A stretch of 64,000 nucleotides of DNA. Source: Neisseriaceae bacterium (GTDB lineage Bacteria; Pseudomonadota; Gammaproteobacteria; Burkholderiales; UBA11063). The DNA is taken from the NCBI GenBank assembly GCA_947446595.1, contig CANFGS010000007.1:1-64000 (forward strand). Reading direction: 5' to 3'. Positions 1 to 7,547 of the stretch are shown piece after piece. A model generated the notes under the pieces. That model was not told the origin of the DNA, ran no database searches, and was given only the letters and a program-made list of their open reading frames with translations. How positions within the stretch are numbered: position 1 is the stretch's first letter; every line of letters begins with the position of its first letter. A program made the position numbers and the translations under genes.

Positions 1-141
1 CAAATTGAAAACAGCCTAAATAACAGACCAAGAAAAGCACTTAAATTTAGAACCCCTAATGAGGTTGTAAATAAGTATTTGCAACGTATTTCAGTAAATA
101 TTGCTAAACGAAAAAAAATGGCTGTTGCATTTCATGCTTGA
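1..141 (+). mobile_element. C-terminal end of an IS30-family transposase (partial)
   Basis: The first 46 codons form an open frame ending at a TGA at 139-141. It contains LNNRPRK, then a TPNEV segment and a final VAFHA. This asparagine/arginine-rich ending (LNxRPRKxLxxxTPxEx) is typical of the C-terminus of IS30-family DDE transposases, which catalyse cut-and-paste or circle-mediated movement of the element. The start lies outside the window, so I cannot tell whether the gene is intact. I could not delimit the terminal inverted repeat of the element. Dispersed palindromic repeats begin about 115 bases downstream. Confidence 0.72.
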
Positions 142-255
142 ATCTACACTCTATACTGTGAAGTCTGTTATTCCAGGTAATATTCTTAAAATAGATATGG
201 CTTACATCTAACAAATCATAGAGCTAAAAAATAATAGCGTGGATGACAATTCCTC

Positions 256-307
256 CGTCATTCCAAACATAAATATGATGCTGTTTCGATGGCGTTTGGA
301 ATCCATG
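256..307. repeat. Dispersed palindromic intergenic repeat, copy A
   Basis: The unit begins CGTCATTCCAAAC, carries GCTGTTTCG in the middle and ends TTTGGAATCCATG, so its ends are imperfect inverted repeats. Close relatives lie at 4346-4398, 63011-63062 and 63152-63204. From 338 to about 415 there are further pieces of the same style (CATGGATCCCAG, CCGGGATGAC, CTGGGATGACC). Together these fill most of the 281-base gap between the transposase remnant and rnhA. I see no gene in the gap. Confidence 0.7.
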
Positions 308-422
308 TACTAAAAGAGCAATGAGGGCAAGTGCATGGATCCCAGCCTGCTGCTTTGATGACGATATTTGAGCGCCGGGATGACTGATAAAATGCTGGGA
401 TGACCAAGAAAATGTGGGTGTT

Positions 423-851
423 TTAGCGTTTAGCTAAGTATTCTTCGATAGCTATATTAGCTAACTCATCAGCTCTTTCGTTTAGTGGGTCGCCGTTATG
501 GGCTTTTACCCAATTCCAGGTAACTTTATGGCTTGATGCTAGACTATCTAATTCCTGCCATAGTTCGATATTTTTTACTTTATTCCAGTTTTTCTTTTTC
601 CACCCAGTTATCCACTCAGTCATGCCTCTTTGGACATACTGTGAGTCAGTGTAGATGTCGATGCTACATTCGAATTTGATTTGTTTTAAGGCTTCAATTA
701 CTGCAGTTAATTCCATTTTATTATTGGTGGTATCGGGTACTGCGCCTTTGATTTCTTTTTTATGTTCATTATACATAAGAATCGCTCCATAGCCACCAAG
801 TCCTGGATTACCTTTAGACGCTCCATCTGTGTATATGATTACTTTTGACAT
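423..851 (-). CDS. rnhA: Ribonuclease HI
   Basis: 142 aa, the usual length. RNase HI cuts the RNA strand of RNA-DNA hybrids with two metal ions, removing R-loops and RNA primers in the cytoplasm. The four carboxylates are visible: Asp9 in IYTDGASKGNPG, Glu47 in NNKMEL, Asp69 in YTDSQY and Asp128 in NERADELAN, plus the assisting His118 in WVKAHNGD. The basic-protrusion region with its tryptophans (residues 80-90) is present. The start overlaps the end of the upstream methyltransferase gene by 13 bases, so the two are probably co-transcribed. The order rnhA / methyltransferase / divergent gloB matches the E. coli rnhA-yafS-gloB region. Confidence 0.95.
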   Translation of the reverse strand: MSKVIIYTDGASKGNPGLGGYGAILMYNEHKKEIKGAVPDTTNNKMELTAVIEALKQIKFECSIDIYTDSQYVQRGMTEWITGWKKKNWNKVKNIELWQELDSLASSHKVTWNWVKAHNGDPLNERADELANIAIEEYLAKR

Positions 852-1534
852 ATTTTTGCGGTTCCTAGAATTGGGGATGGTTTTGCTTGATAACTTTGAG
901 GTTGTTTTTTTATTTTTATAAAAGTAGCAATATTTTTGACAGCAACTAAACCAAAAGAATTTGCTAATGTTGGAAACCAGCGATCGCCAATTTTATCAAT
1001 GAAACCAAGTCTTGATAGCGTTTTCTCGTTTTTTACAATAGGGCAATAACCCAAGAATTTACCACCTTGAATACTGAAATGTAGATTATTTAATTGCTTT
1101 TTAATGATATTTAATTTAATCGGAGTTGCATTATTTAGATATTCATTATTTTTAATTTGATGTCCAAAAAATGAATTACTGTTAAAAATCGTGATGACTA
1201 ATTTACCGCGGGGGATGAGAACTCTTTGAAACTCATTAAGTATTAGTTCATAATTAGGCATAAATTCAAGAGCGTGGGGACATACGATAAGGTCAAGACT
1301 ATTCGTCTCAAAAGGTAAATTAAATAAATTACATTTTATATCTTTACCAATTACATAATGGTTGTTTATTTTATTACCATCAAGAAAATTTAATTCTGGT
1401 AGTCCAATTTGTAATGAGTAGTAACCAAAGACATTGTGTACCGCATTTTGATAGAATTTTGTTTCATTCAGAAGTGTATACTTACCGTGGGCGGTGTATA
1501 ATAACCACTGTTGTAATTTTTGAAGATTTGGCAT
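839..1534 (-). CDS. SAM-dependent methyltransferase, YafS-like
   Basis: 231 aa. It looks like a class I S-adenosylmethionine methyltransferase of the Methyltransf_11 type. LPFETNSLDLIVCPHALEF around residues 74-92 is the strand IV region, and LNEFQRVLIPRGKLVITIFN around 100-119 is the post-motif seen in this fold. A canonical glycine-rich motif I is not obvious, as in E. coli YafS. The substrate is unknown. It overlaps rnhA by 13 bases and is divergent from gloB; the two start codons are separated by one base. The start is supported by the N-terminal aromatic stretch resembling proteobacterial homologues. Confidence 0.75.
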   Translation of the reverse strand: MPNLQKLQQWLLYTAHGKYTLLNETKFYQNAVHNVFGYYSLQIGLPELNFLDGNKINNHYVIGKDIKCNLFNLPFETNSLDLIVCPHALEFMPNYELILNEFQRVLIPRGKLVITIFNSNSFFGHQIKNNEYLNNATPIKLNIIKKQLNNLHFSIQGGKFLGYCPIVKNEKTLSRLGFIDKIGDRWFPTLANSFGLVAVKNIATFIKIKKQPQSYQAKPSPILGTAKICQK

Positions 1535-1535
1535 A

Positions 1536-2297
1536 ATGCAAATTGGTTACCTTAAAGCTTTTAGCGACAATTATATTTGGTTTATACAACACGAGAGAGA
1601 CTTAATTGTTGTTGATCCAGGCTCATCTACTGTAGTGCTTGATTATATCATAACTAACAAACTTAATTTGCTAGCTATTTTATTAACTCATGATCATGCT
1701 GATCATATGGGTGGTGTTGCTGATATTGTTAGCTATGCTCCAAATGTTCCAGTATATGGCATGGGAAGTATTGCAACTAATGAACTATTTGGCAATGAAA
1801 GTATTCCTTTATGTCCTTGGCTACAAGTTAAAACAATTGCAACTCCAGGGCATACGTATACTGGGATTTGCTATATTGTGGAATCTCTGGGATTGACGCA
1901 TATATTTACTGGAGATACATTATTTGCTTCAGGTTGTGGGCGGGTATTTACTGATGATTTTGTTGCTATGTATAAATCTTTAACTCAGTTGTCTAGTTTG
2001 CAACAAGATACTTTGGTATATCCAGGTCATGAGTACACTATCAAAAATTTACAATTTGCACAGTTTATTGAGCCTGATAACAAGGATATCGCTAAACGTG
2101 TAAAGCTTGAACAAGATAAATTAGATCGTCTAGGAAACTCACTTCCAGTATCAATGGGGGTAGAGCTTTTAACAAATCCTTTTTTACGAACCAATGATAG
2201 AAATATAATTGATAGTGTTTCTAAAATTACTGGGCAAGAAGTTAAATCTGGTTTAGATTGTTTTATAAAATTACGCGAATTAAGAAATAATTTTTAA
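1536..2297 (+). CDS. gloB: Hydroxyacylglutathione hydrolase (glyoxalase II)
   Basis: 253 aa. Glyoxalase II hydrolyses S-D-lactoylglutathione to D-lactate and glutathione, the second step of methylglyoxal detoxification. The metallo-beta-lactamase fold is shown by THDHADH (the metal-binding THxHxDH motif, near residue 51), ATPGHT, FTGDTLF and YPGHEYT. The N-terminus (MQIGYLKAFSDNYIW) fits the family, so the ATG at 1536 is credible although its promoter and ribosome binding site must lie inside the divergent methyltransferase gene. A glyoxalase I gene was not recognised here; the VOC protein at 18100 is a different type. Confidence 0.93.
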   Translation: MQIGYLKAFSDNYIWFIQHERDLIVVDPGSSTVVLDYIITNKLNLLAILLTHDHADHMGGVADIVSYAPNVPVYGMGSIATNELFGNESIPLCPWLQVKTIATPGHTYTGICYIVESLGLTHIFTGDTLFASGCGRVFTDDFVAMYKSLTQLSSLQQDTLVYPGHEYTIKNLQFAQFIEPDNKDIAKRVKLEQDKLDRLGNSLPVSMGVELLTNPFLRTNDRNIIDSVSKITGQEVKSGLDCFIKLRELRNNF

Positions 2298-2342
2298 GTT
2301 TTATACCATATATGTAATGGTAGTATAAAGAATAGGTTAATA

Positions 2343-3710
2343 ATGGAAGAAAATAATATTGTATCAATCCTAAAAACTCCGCCACATTCAATTGAGGCGG
2401 AGCAAATGATTTTAGGAGGGTTATTGATTGATGAAGATGCGTATATAGATATAGCTGGTATTTTACATGAAGGGCATTTTTATCGTAAAGAACACCAGAT
2501 AATCTTTCATCATATGGTACGCCTAAAAAGTATTAACAAAAATGTTGATGCAATTACTATTTCTGATGCATTAGTACAATCGAATCAATTAGAATATATT
2601 GGTGGTTATGAATATATCAATAATTTAGTAGATGCAACAGTTAGTAGTAGTAATATCAAAAGCTATGCTTCAATTGTAAGAGAGCGCTATGTACTTCGTG
2701 AGCTTGTAAAGGCTGGATCTGAAATTGCTGATAATGCGTACTCTCCTGAAGGGCGTGATATCGATGTTATTTTGGATGAATCAGAGCAGCGGATTTTTAA
2801 GATTAAGGATTTAAATACCAGCAATAAGCAATTTGCAGATTTGAAGATTTTATTGGAACGAGTTATTGAACGAACTATCCAAATGGCAGAGAGAGAAGAT
2901 AAAAATGCGGTTACAGGTATCGCAACACATTTTCATCAACTAGATCAGATGACATCAGGGTTACAGCGTGGGGAATTAATTATCGTTGCAGGACGTCCTG
3001 GTATGGGTAAAACATCTTTCGCACTTAATATAGCTGAGAATGTTGCACTTAAAAACAAACTTCCAGTAGCAGTGTTTTCAATGGAGATGACTGGAGAGCA
3101 GTTGGTACAAAGGTTGCTGAGTTCTGTTGCTATGGTTGATCAAGGTTCGATAAAAAGAGGTGATTTATCCCATGACGATATGGACAAAATGTTTTTAGCA
3201 ATGAATGAATTACGTAATGCTCCAATTCATATAGCAGAAACGCCAGGGATTAATGTAATTGATTTGAGAGCTCGTGTAAGACGTCTAAAAGATACTTTGG
3301 GAGACTTGGGACTTATTGTCATTGACTATGTACAGATTATGTCGGGGCTTGGTAATGGTAGAAATAGCAATAGAGCTCAGGAAATAGCAGATATTTCAAG
3401 ATCTTTAAAATCACTTGCTCTAGAGTTAAATGTACCAATAGTGTTATTGTCGCAGTTAAATCGTGAAGTTGAGAGTCGGCAAGATAAACGCCCGAATATT
3501 GCAGATTTACGTGAGTCTGGAGCCTTGGAGCAAGATGCGGATATTATCTTATTACTTTATCGTGATAGCTATTATGATAAAGAAAGTAAAAAAGGTAATC
3601 TATCTGAAATTAATATTGCCAAAAACAGAAGTGGCTCAACTGGGGTTGTAGAGTTAGCCTTTATAGCTAAATCTACTCGTTTTGAAAACCCATATTTGGA
3701 TTACTCGTAA
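2343..3710 (+). CDS. dnaB: Replicative DNA helicase DnaB
   Basis: 455 aa, full length. DnaB is the hexameric 5'-3' helicase that unwinds DNA at the fork and recruits primase. The N-terminal domain begins PPHSIEAEQMILGGLL. The RecA-like domain starts near residue 185 with Walker A GRPGMGKTSFALN and continues with FSMEMTGEQL, Walker B LIVIDYVQIM and the LSQLNREVESR motif. A C-terminal block carries LRESGALEQDAD and KNRSGSTG. There is no intein. It lies 45 bases after gloB, and nth starts three bases after its stop, suggesting a dnaB-nth transcript. Confidence 0.97.
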   Translation: MEENNIVSILKTPPHSIEAEQMILGGLLIDEDAYIDIAGILHEGHFYRKEHQIIFHHMVRLKSINKNVDAITISDALVQSNQLEYIGGYEYINNLVDATVSSSNIKSYASIVRERYVLRELVKAGSEIADNAYSPEGRDIDVILDESEQRIFKIKDLNTSNKQFADLKILLERVIERTIQMAEREDKNAVTGIATHFHQLDQMTSGLQRGELIIVAGRPGMGKTSFALNIAENVALKNKLPVAVFSMEMTGEQLVQRLLSSVAMVDQGSIKRGDLSHDDMDKMFLAMNELRNAPIHIAETPGINVIDLRARVRRLKDTLGDLGLIVIDYVQIMSGLGNGRNSNRAQEIADISRSLKSLALELNVPIVLLSQLNREVESRQDKRPNIADLRESGALEQDADIILLLYRDSYYDKESKKGNLSEINIAKNRSGSTGVVELAFIAKSTRFENPYLDYS

Positions 3711-3713
3711 ATA

Positions 3714-4343
3714 GTGAATAGAAGTGAGCAGGCAAAAGAGATATTTGCGATTTTAAGTAGTGATAACCCAAATCCAACTACTGAATTAGTTTATAACTCA
3801 GAGTTTGAACTATTGGTAGCTGTTGTGCTATCGGCTCAGGCAACTGATGTGGGGGTTAATAAAGCAACTAAAGTACTTTACAAAGTAGCTAATACTCCAG
3901 AAATGATTATCAATTTAGGGCAAGAAAAGCTTGAGCAATATATTAAAACAATTGGCCTATATAAAACCAAAGCTAAAAATGTCTATAACCTCTGTCACAT
4001 ATTGGTAAATCAATATCAATCAAAAGTGCCACAAGAATTTGATGATCTTGTTAAATTACCTGGAGTAGGGCGTAAAACTGCAAATGTAATTTTAAATACA
4101 TTATTTGGAAAACCTACAATAGCAGTTGATACCCATATTTTTCGGGTTGGTAATCGCCTTGGGGTAGCTAAAGGCACGACTCCATTAGCCGTGGAACTAA
4201 AATTAAACAAAGTAATCCCTAAAGAATTTAAACTAAATGCCCACCATCACCTGATTTTGCATGGTCGCTATATTTGTAAAGCACGAGCACCTATGTGTAG
4301 TCAATGTATCATAAATCATTGCTGTGATTATTATTCGTCTTAG
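3714..4343 (+). CDS. nth: Endonuclease III
   Basis: 209 aa with a GTG start three bases after dnaB. It is a base-excision-repair glycosylase/AP lyase for oxidised pyrimidines. The helix-hairpin-helix motif LPGVGRKTANV (residues about 115-125) contains the expected catalytic lysine, and VDTH carries the catalytic aspartate. The 4Fe-4S cluster cysteines follow the family spacing C-x6-C-x2-C-x5-C near the C-terminus (CKARAPMCSQCIINHCC). The N-terminus aligns with the family from the GTG, and no better start is present. Confidence 0.95.
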   Translation: MNRSEQAKEIFAILSSDNPNPTTELVYNSEFELLVAVVLSAQATDVGVNKATKVLYKVANTPEMIINLGQEKLEQYIKTIGLYKTKAKNVYNLCHILVNQYQSKVPQEFDDLVKLPGVGRKTANVILNTLFGKPTIAVDTHIFRVGNRLGVAKGTTPLAVELKLNKVIPKEFKLNAHHHLILHGRYICKARAPMCSQCIINHCCDYYSS

Positions 4344-4345
4344 GG

Positions 4346-4461
4346 CATTGATCCCAAACTCGTATCGAAACAGCAGTATGTTTTTGTTTGGAATGACGGA
4401 AGTGAGAATGTCATCCCAGATATAAACTAGTCGCTGCCTAAATGCGAGTCTGGGATCCATG
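4346..4461. repeat. Dispersed palindromic intergenic repeats, copy B (two units)
   Basis: Unit 4346-4398 reads CATTGATCCCAAAC, then CGAAACAGCA, then TTTGGAATGACG. It is the reverse orientation of the unit at 256-307. A second unit, 4410-4461, is an inverted repeat with ends TCATCCCAGA and TCTGGGATCCATG but a different centre. They occupy most of the gap between nth and hisN, a location where a bidirectional stop or transcript-end hairpin would fit. Confidence 0.7.
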
Positions 4462-4517
4462 CACTAAAAAATATTGGCAAGTTTCTCTTCGGTGTGTTGG
4501 TGTCAAATTACCATACA

Positions 4518-4526
4518 TGATATAAT
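4518..4526 (+). promoter_or_regulatory. Extended -10 promoter of the his operon
   Basis: TGA directly followed by a perfect TATAAT (4521-4526), about 33 bases before the hisN ATG. No good -35 is visible, as expected for an extended -10 promoter. The predicted leader is only about 25 bases, which leaves no room for a His-rich leader peptide or attenuator. Confidence 0.6.
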
Positions 4527-4558
4527 TATGTCTATTTTTAGTAAGTTAGTGGTAAATT

Positions 4559-5344
4559 ATGGAAAAAGCATTTAGGGACGAATTTTTTTTAGCGGGGATT
4601 CAACTAGCTGAATTAGCGTCAGATATAAGCCGTGATTACTTTCGTAAGCCTTTAAATATTGAATCTAAAACTTATGATCATTCACCAGTCTCTATTGCAG
4701 ATAAAAAAATTGAGAAAAGTCTTAGGTCTTGGATCAAAAATAATTACCCAAGCCATGGTATAATAGGCGAAGAATATCTTGATCAAAATAAAAATGCAAA
4801 ATATACTTGGGTTATTGACCCAATTGATGGAACAGTTGCTTTTTTGTGTGGTAAACCAACATTTACAACACTAATATCATTACTTGAAAATGATTTACCC
4901 CAAATTGGAATTATAGATCAGCCAATACTTGAAGATAGGTTTGTTGGGGTTAATGGACACGGGGCTTGGTTAAATGGTAAAAAACTTGTAACTAGCGATA
5001 TTAAGTTATTAACCGATGCTAGATTAAATGCTACAACACCATATATGTTTAAAACAGATATAGAACAACAAAAATTTTCTTTATTAAAGGAACAGGTTAA
5101 GCTCACTAGTTTTGGAGGAGACGCCTATTCTTATGGTTTATTAGCCAGCGGACATATCGATTTAATTATGGAAGCTGATTTACATTTTTATGATGTTGCA
5201 GCATTGATACCTGTTATTGAAGAAAGTGGTGGAATTATTACTGATTGGAATGGTAATAAGATTACCTGGGAGAGTTTTCGCGGTCAGTGTTTGGCATCAG
5301 CTAATCAAAAACTACATGAAGCTACACTTAGAATTATTGCGTAA
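4559..5344 (+). CDS. hisN: Inositol-monophosphatase-family histidinol-phosphatase (HisN type)
   Basis: 261 aa. The metal-dependent phosphatase motifs of the IMPase superfamily are clear: IGEE, DPIDGT with the family aspartates, and YDVAALIPVIEESGG near the C-terminus in place of the more common WDxAA. The family includes inositol monophosphatase, CysQ and the HisN histidinol-phosphatase. I favour HisN because it is the first gene of a complete his operon and the HisB in that operon lacks the N-terminal HAD phosphatase half found in enterobacteria, so another enzyme must hydrolyse histidinol phosphate. hisG starts 11 bases downstream. Function is inferred from context; family assignment is firm. 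Confidence 0.82.
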   Translation: MEKAFRDEFFLAGIQLAELASDISRDYFRKPLNIESKTYDHSPVSIADKKIEKSLRSWIKNNYPSHGIIGEEYLDQNKNAKYTWVIDPIDGTVAFLCGKPTFTTLISLLENDLPQIGIIDQPILEDRFVGVNGHGAWLNGKKLVTSDIKLLTDARLNATTPYMFKTDIEQQKFSLLKEQVKLTSFGGDAYSYGLLASGHIDLIMEADLHFYDVAALIPVIEESGGIITDWNGNKITWESFRGQCLASANQKLHEATLRIIA

Positions 5345-5355
5345 AAGGGGTAAAA

Positions 5356-6234
5356 TTGAATACAAGATTAAGAATTGCACTTCAAAAATCTGGAAAACTA
5401 TCTGATGGTAGTATTGACTTATTAAATAAATGTAGTTTTAATATAAAACCTGCCAAAAACCATTATCTGGTCAAATCAGATGAATTAAATACTGATTTTT
5501 TAATGGTTAGGGATGATGATATTCCTGGCTTTATTGATAGTGGAGCTTCAGATATCGGTATTGCTGGAGAGAATTTGTTTATAGAATATCAGCTTGATAA
5601 TCCTAATAGTAATATTGAAATAATATCACGCTTAAAATTCGCTACTTGTAGATTAAGTATTGCGGTTATTAATAATGGTAGTGTTAAATGTCTAAATGAT
5701 TTAAATGGTAAAACTATCGCGACCTCATATCCTTCAACTCTAAAAGATTTCTTACATAAAAATAATATCAATGCCAAAATAATCGTCATGCATGGTTCGG
5801 TTGAATTAGCCCCCAAAATTGGGATTGCTGATGCTATTTGTGATTTGGTATCAACTGGTACAACACTTAAAGAAAATGGTTTATTAGAAATGGAAGTAAT
5901 TCTTAGAAGTGAAGCTGTTTTGGTTGGACGTAAGGGGCTTAGTCCAGATATCAAAAAGAGAGTTGATGAACTAATATTTAGATTTCAAAGTGTAATTAAA
6001 GCAAAAAATAGTAAATATATTATGTTACATATAGATAAAGCAAATGTAGCTAAATTAAAAAACCTACTACCTGGATGTGAAGCTCCAACTACCCTAGCAC
6101 TTGATGGTTATCCTGACAAAGTTGCGGTGCATGTTGTTTGTGAGGAAAATGTATTTTGGGATACGATATCAAAACTTAAAAGCATTGGTGCAACTTCTAT
6201 ATTGTCTGTTGCAATTGAAAAGATGATGGAGTAG
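5356..6234 (+). CDS. hisG: ATP phosphoribosyltransferase, long form
   Basis: 292 aa. This is the first, feedback-inhibited step of histidine synthesis: ATP + PRPP to phosphoribosyl-ATP. It is the long (HisG-L) form with a C-terminal ACT-like regulatory domain (roughly residues 215-290), so no HisZ partner is needed. The catalytic half contains the RLRIALQKSGKLSDGS start and the PRPP-binding loop DAICDLVSTGTTLKENGL. The start is a TTG preceded by AAGGGG; no ATG occurs upstream in frame, and the next methionine is inside the domain. hisD follows two bases after the stop. Confidence 0.95.
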   Translation: MNTRLRIALQKSGKLSDGSIDLLNKCSFNIKPAKNHYLVKSDELNTDFLMVRDDDIPGFIDSGASDIGIAGENLFIEYQLDNPNSNIEIISRLKFATCRLSIAVINNGSVKCLNDLNGKTIATSYPSTLKDFLHKNNINAKIIVMHGSVELAPKIGIADAICDLVSTGTTLKENGLLEMEVILRSEAVLVGRKGLSPDIKKRVDELIFRFQSVIKAKNSKYIMLHIDKANVAKLKNLLPGCEAPTTLALDGYPDKVAVHVVCEENVFWDTISKLKSIGATSILSVAIEKMME

Positions 6235-6236
6235 GG

Positions 6237-7547
6237 ATGCTAAAAGTTAGTTGGGCTGGTTTGAGCTTAAGTGAGAAAAATAGTATCTTATCTAGAGGAA
6301 GTGGTCGAGAGAATGATAATAGCTTGTCTAATATAGTAAGTGCTATTATCAATAATGTAAAAGCAAATGGTGATAGCGCACTTTACGAGTATAGTCAAAA
6401 ATTTGATGGAGTGAAATTGGATAGTCTTCTTGTGACTAAAGAAGAATATCTAGCTGCTGATAGTCTCGAACAACATTATAAAGACGCAATTATTAAGGCT
6501 TATGAGAATATTAGTCATTATCATAATATAAGTAAACCAAAAGAATTTTCGTATACTAAAGATGGAATAGTACTTGGTAAAATATATCGTCCAATTGAGA
6601 ATGTTGGTTTATATATACCAGGTGGTACTGCAACTCTTGTATCAACGCTAATGATGCTAGCAATTCCAGCAAAAATCGCGGGGTGTGAGGACAAAATATT
6701 AGTAACTCCACCAATGAAAGACTGTAGTATATCTCCCGCTATTTTATTTGCAGCAAACTTATGTGGGATTGATAAAATTTACAAAGTTGGTGGAGCTCAA
6801 GCTATTGCAGCACTATCTTATGGTACAGAATCAATTCCGAAGGTTCATAAGATATTTGGACCTGGTAATAAATACGTTACTGAGGCAAAATTACAAGTAT
6901 CAGTTGCGAAAAGTATGACAGCTATTGATATGCCAGCAGGTCCTTCTGAAGTGTTGGTTATTGCTGATACAAATGCAATACCCGAGTTTGTCGCAAGTGA
7001 CTTACTCGCCCAAGCTGAACATGATATTGATGCCCATGTTGTATTGGTTACGCCAGATCAAGATTTGGCGGATAAAGTACTATCTCATGTATTAATTCAA
7101 AAAAATCAATTATCAAGAAGTGAAATAATAGACAAGTCTTTAGCTAAAAGCGTAGTTGTAATAGCTAAAGATATTGATGAATGTTTTAAAATATCAAATA
7201 CTTATGCCCCTGAACATTTAATTCTTCATTTGGATAATGCAATGGATTATCTGAAACAAGTTAAAAACGCTGGTTCGGTGTTTATTGGTAAATGGTCTCC
7301 TGAGTCAGCAGGGGATTATTCTAGTGGGACTAATCATGTATTACCAACTTATGGATATGCCAATATGTATAGTGGACTAGATGTAATTGGTTTTATGAAA
7401 TCTATATCATTTCAAGAGTTAAGTTCTCAAGGTCTCAAAAGGCTAGGTTCAAGTATAGAAAGTTTAGCAATATTAGAGGGGCTTGATGCTCATAAAAATG
7501 CGGTTAGTATCAGACTAGATCACTTAATAAAGGTAGAAAATGTCTAA
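6237..7547 (+). CDS. hisD: Histidinol dehydrogenase
   Basis: 436 aa, the usual length. HisD performs the last two oxidations, L-histidinol to L-histidine via histidinal, using NAD+ and a zinc ion. Characteristic blocks are VGLYIPGGTA, KVGGAQAIAALSYGT, FGPGNKYVTEAK, DMPAGPSEVLV, DLLAQAEHD (zinc ligands) and APEHL. The stop overlaps the start of the next gene by 8 bases, pointing to translational coupling. Confidence 0.97.
   Translation: MLKVSWAGLSLSEKNSILSRGSGRENDNSLSNIVSAIINNVKANGDSALYEYSQKFDGVKLDSLLVTKEEYLAADSLEQHYKDAIIKAYENISHYHNISKPKEFSYTKDGIVLGKIYRPIENVGLYIPGGTATLVSTLMMLAIPAKIAGCEDKILVTPPMKDCSISPAILFAANLCGIDKIYKVGGAQAIAALSYGTESIPKVHKIFGPGNKYVTEAKLQVSVAKSMTAIDMPAGPSEVLVIADTNAIPEFVASDLLAQAEHDIDAHVVLVTPDQDLADKVLSHVLIQKNQLSRSEIIDKSLAKSVVVIAKDIDECFKISNTYAPEHLILHLDNAMDYLKQVKNAGSVFIGKWSPESAGDYSSGTNHVLPTYGYANMYSGLDVIGFMKSISFQELSSQGLKRLGSSIESLAILEGLDAHKNAVSIRLDHLIKVENV

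Noticed and set aside
4233-4460. A 75-codon open frame on the minus strand over the nth end and the repeat
   Set aside because: It runs through the dispersed repeat and the FeS-cluster codons of nth; no protein-like pattern.
4527-4558. Histidine attenuator before the his operon
   Set aside because: The predicted leader is about 25 bases and contains no run of His codons or terminator hairpin.
5589-5954. A 121-codon open frame opposite hisG
   Set aside because: Fully inside hisG on the other strand; its composition follows from the hisG codons.
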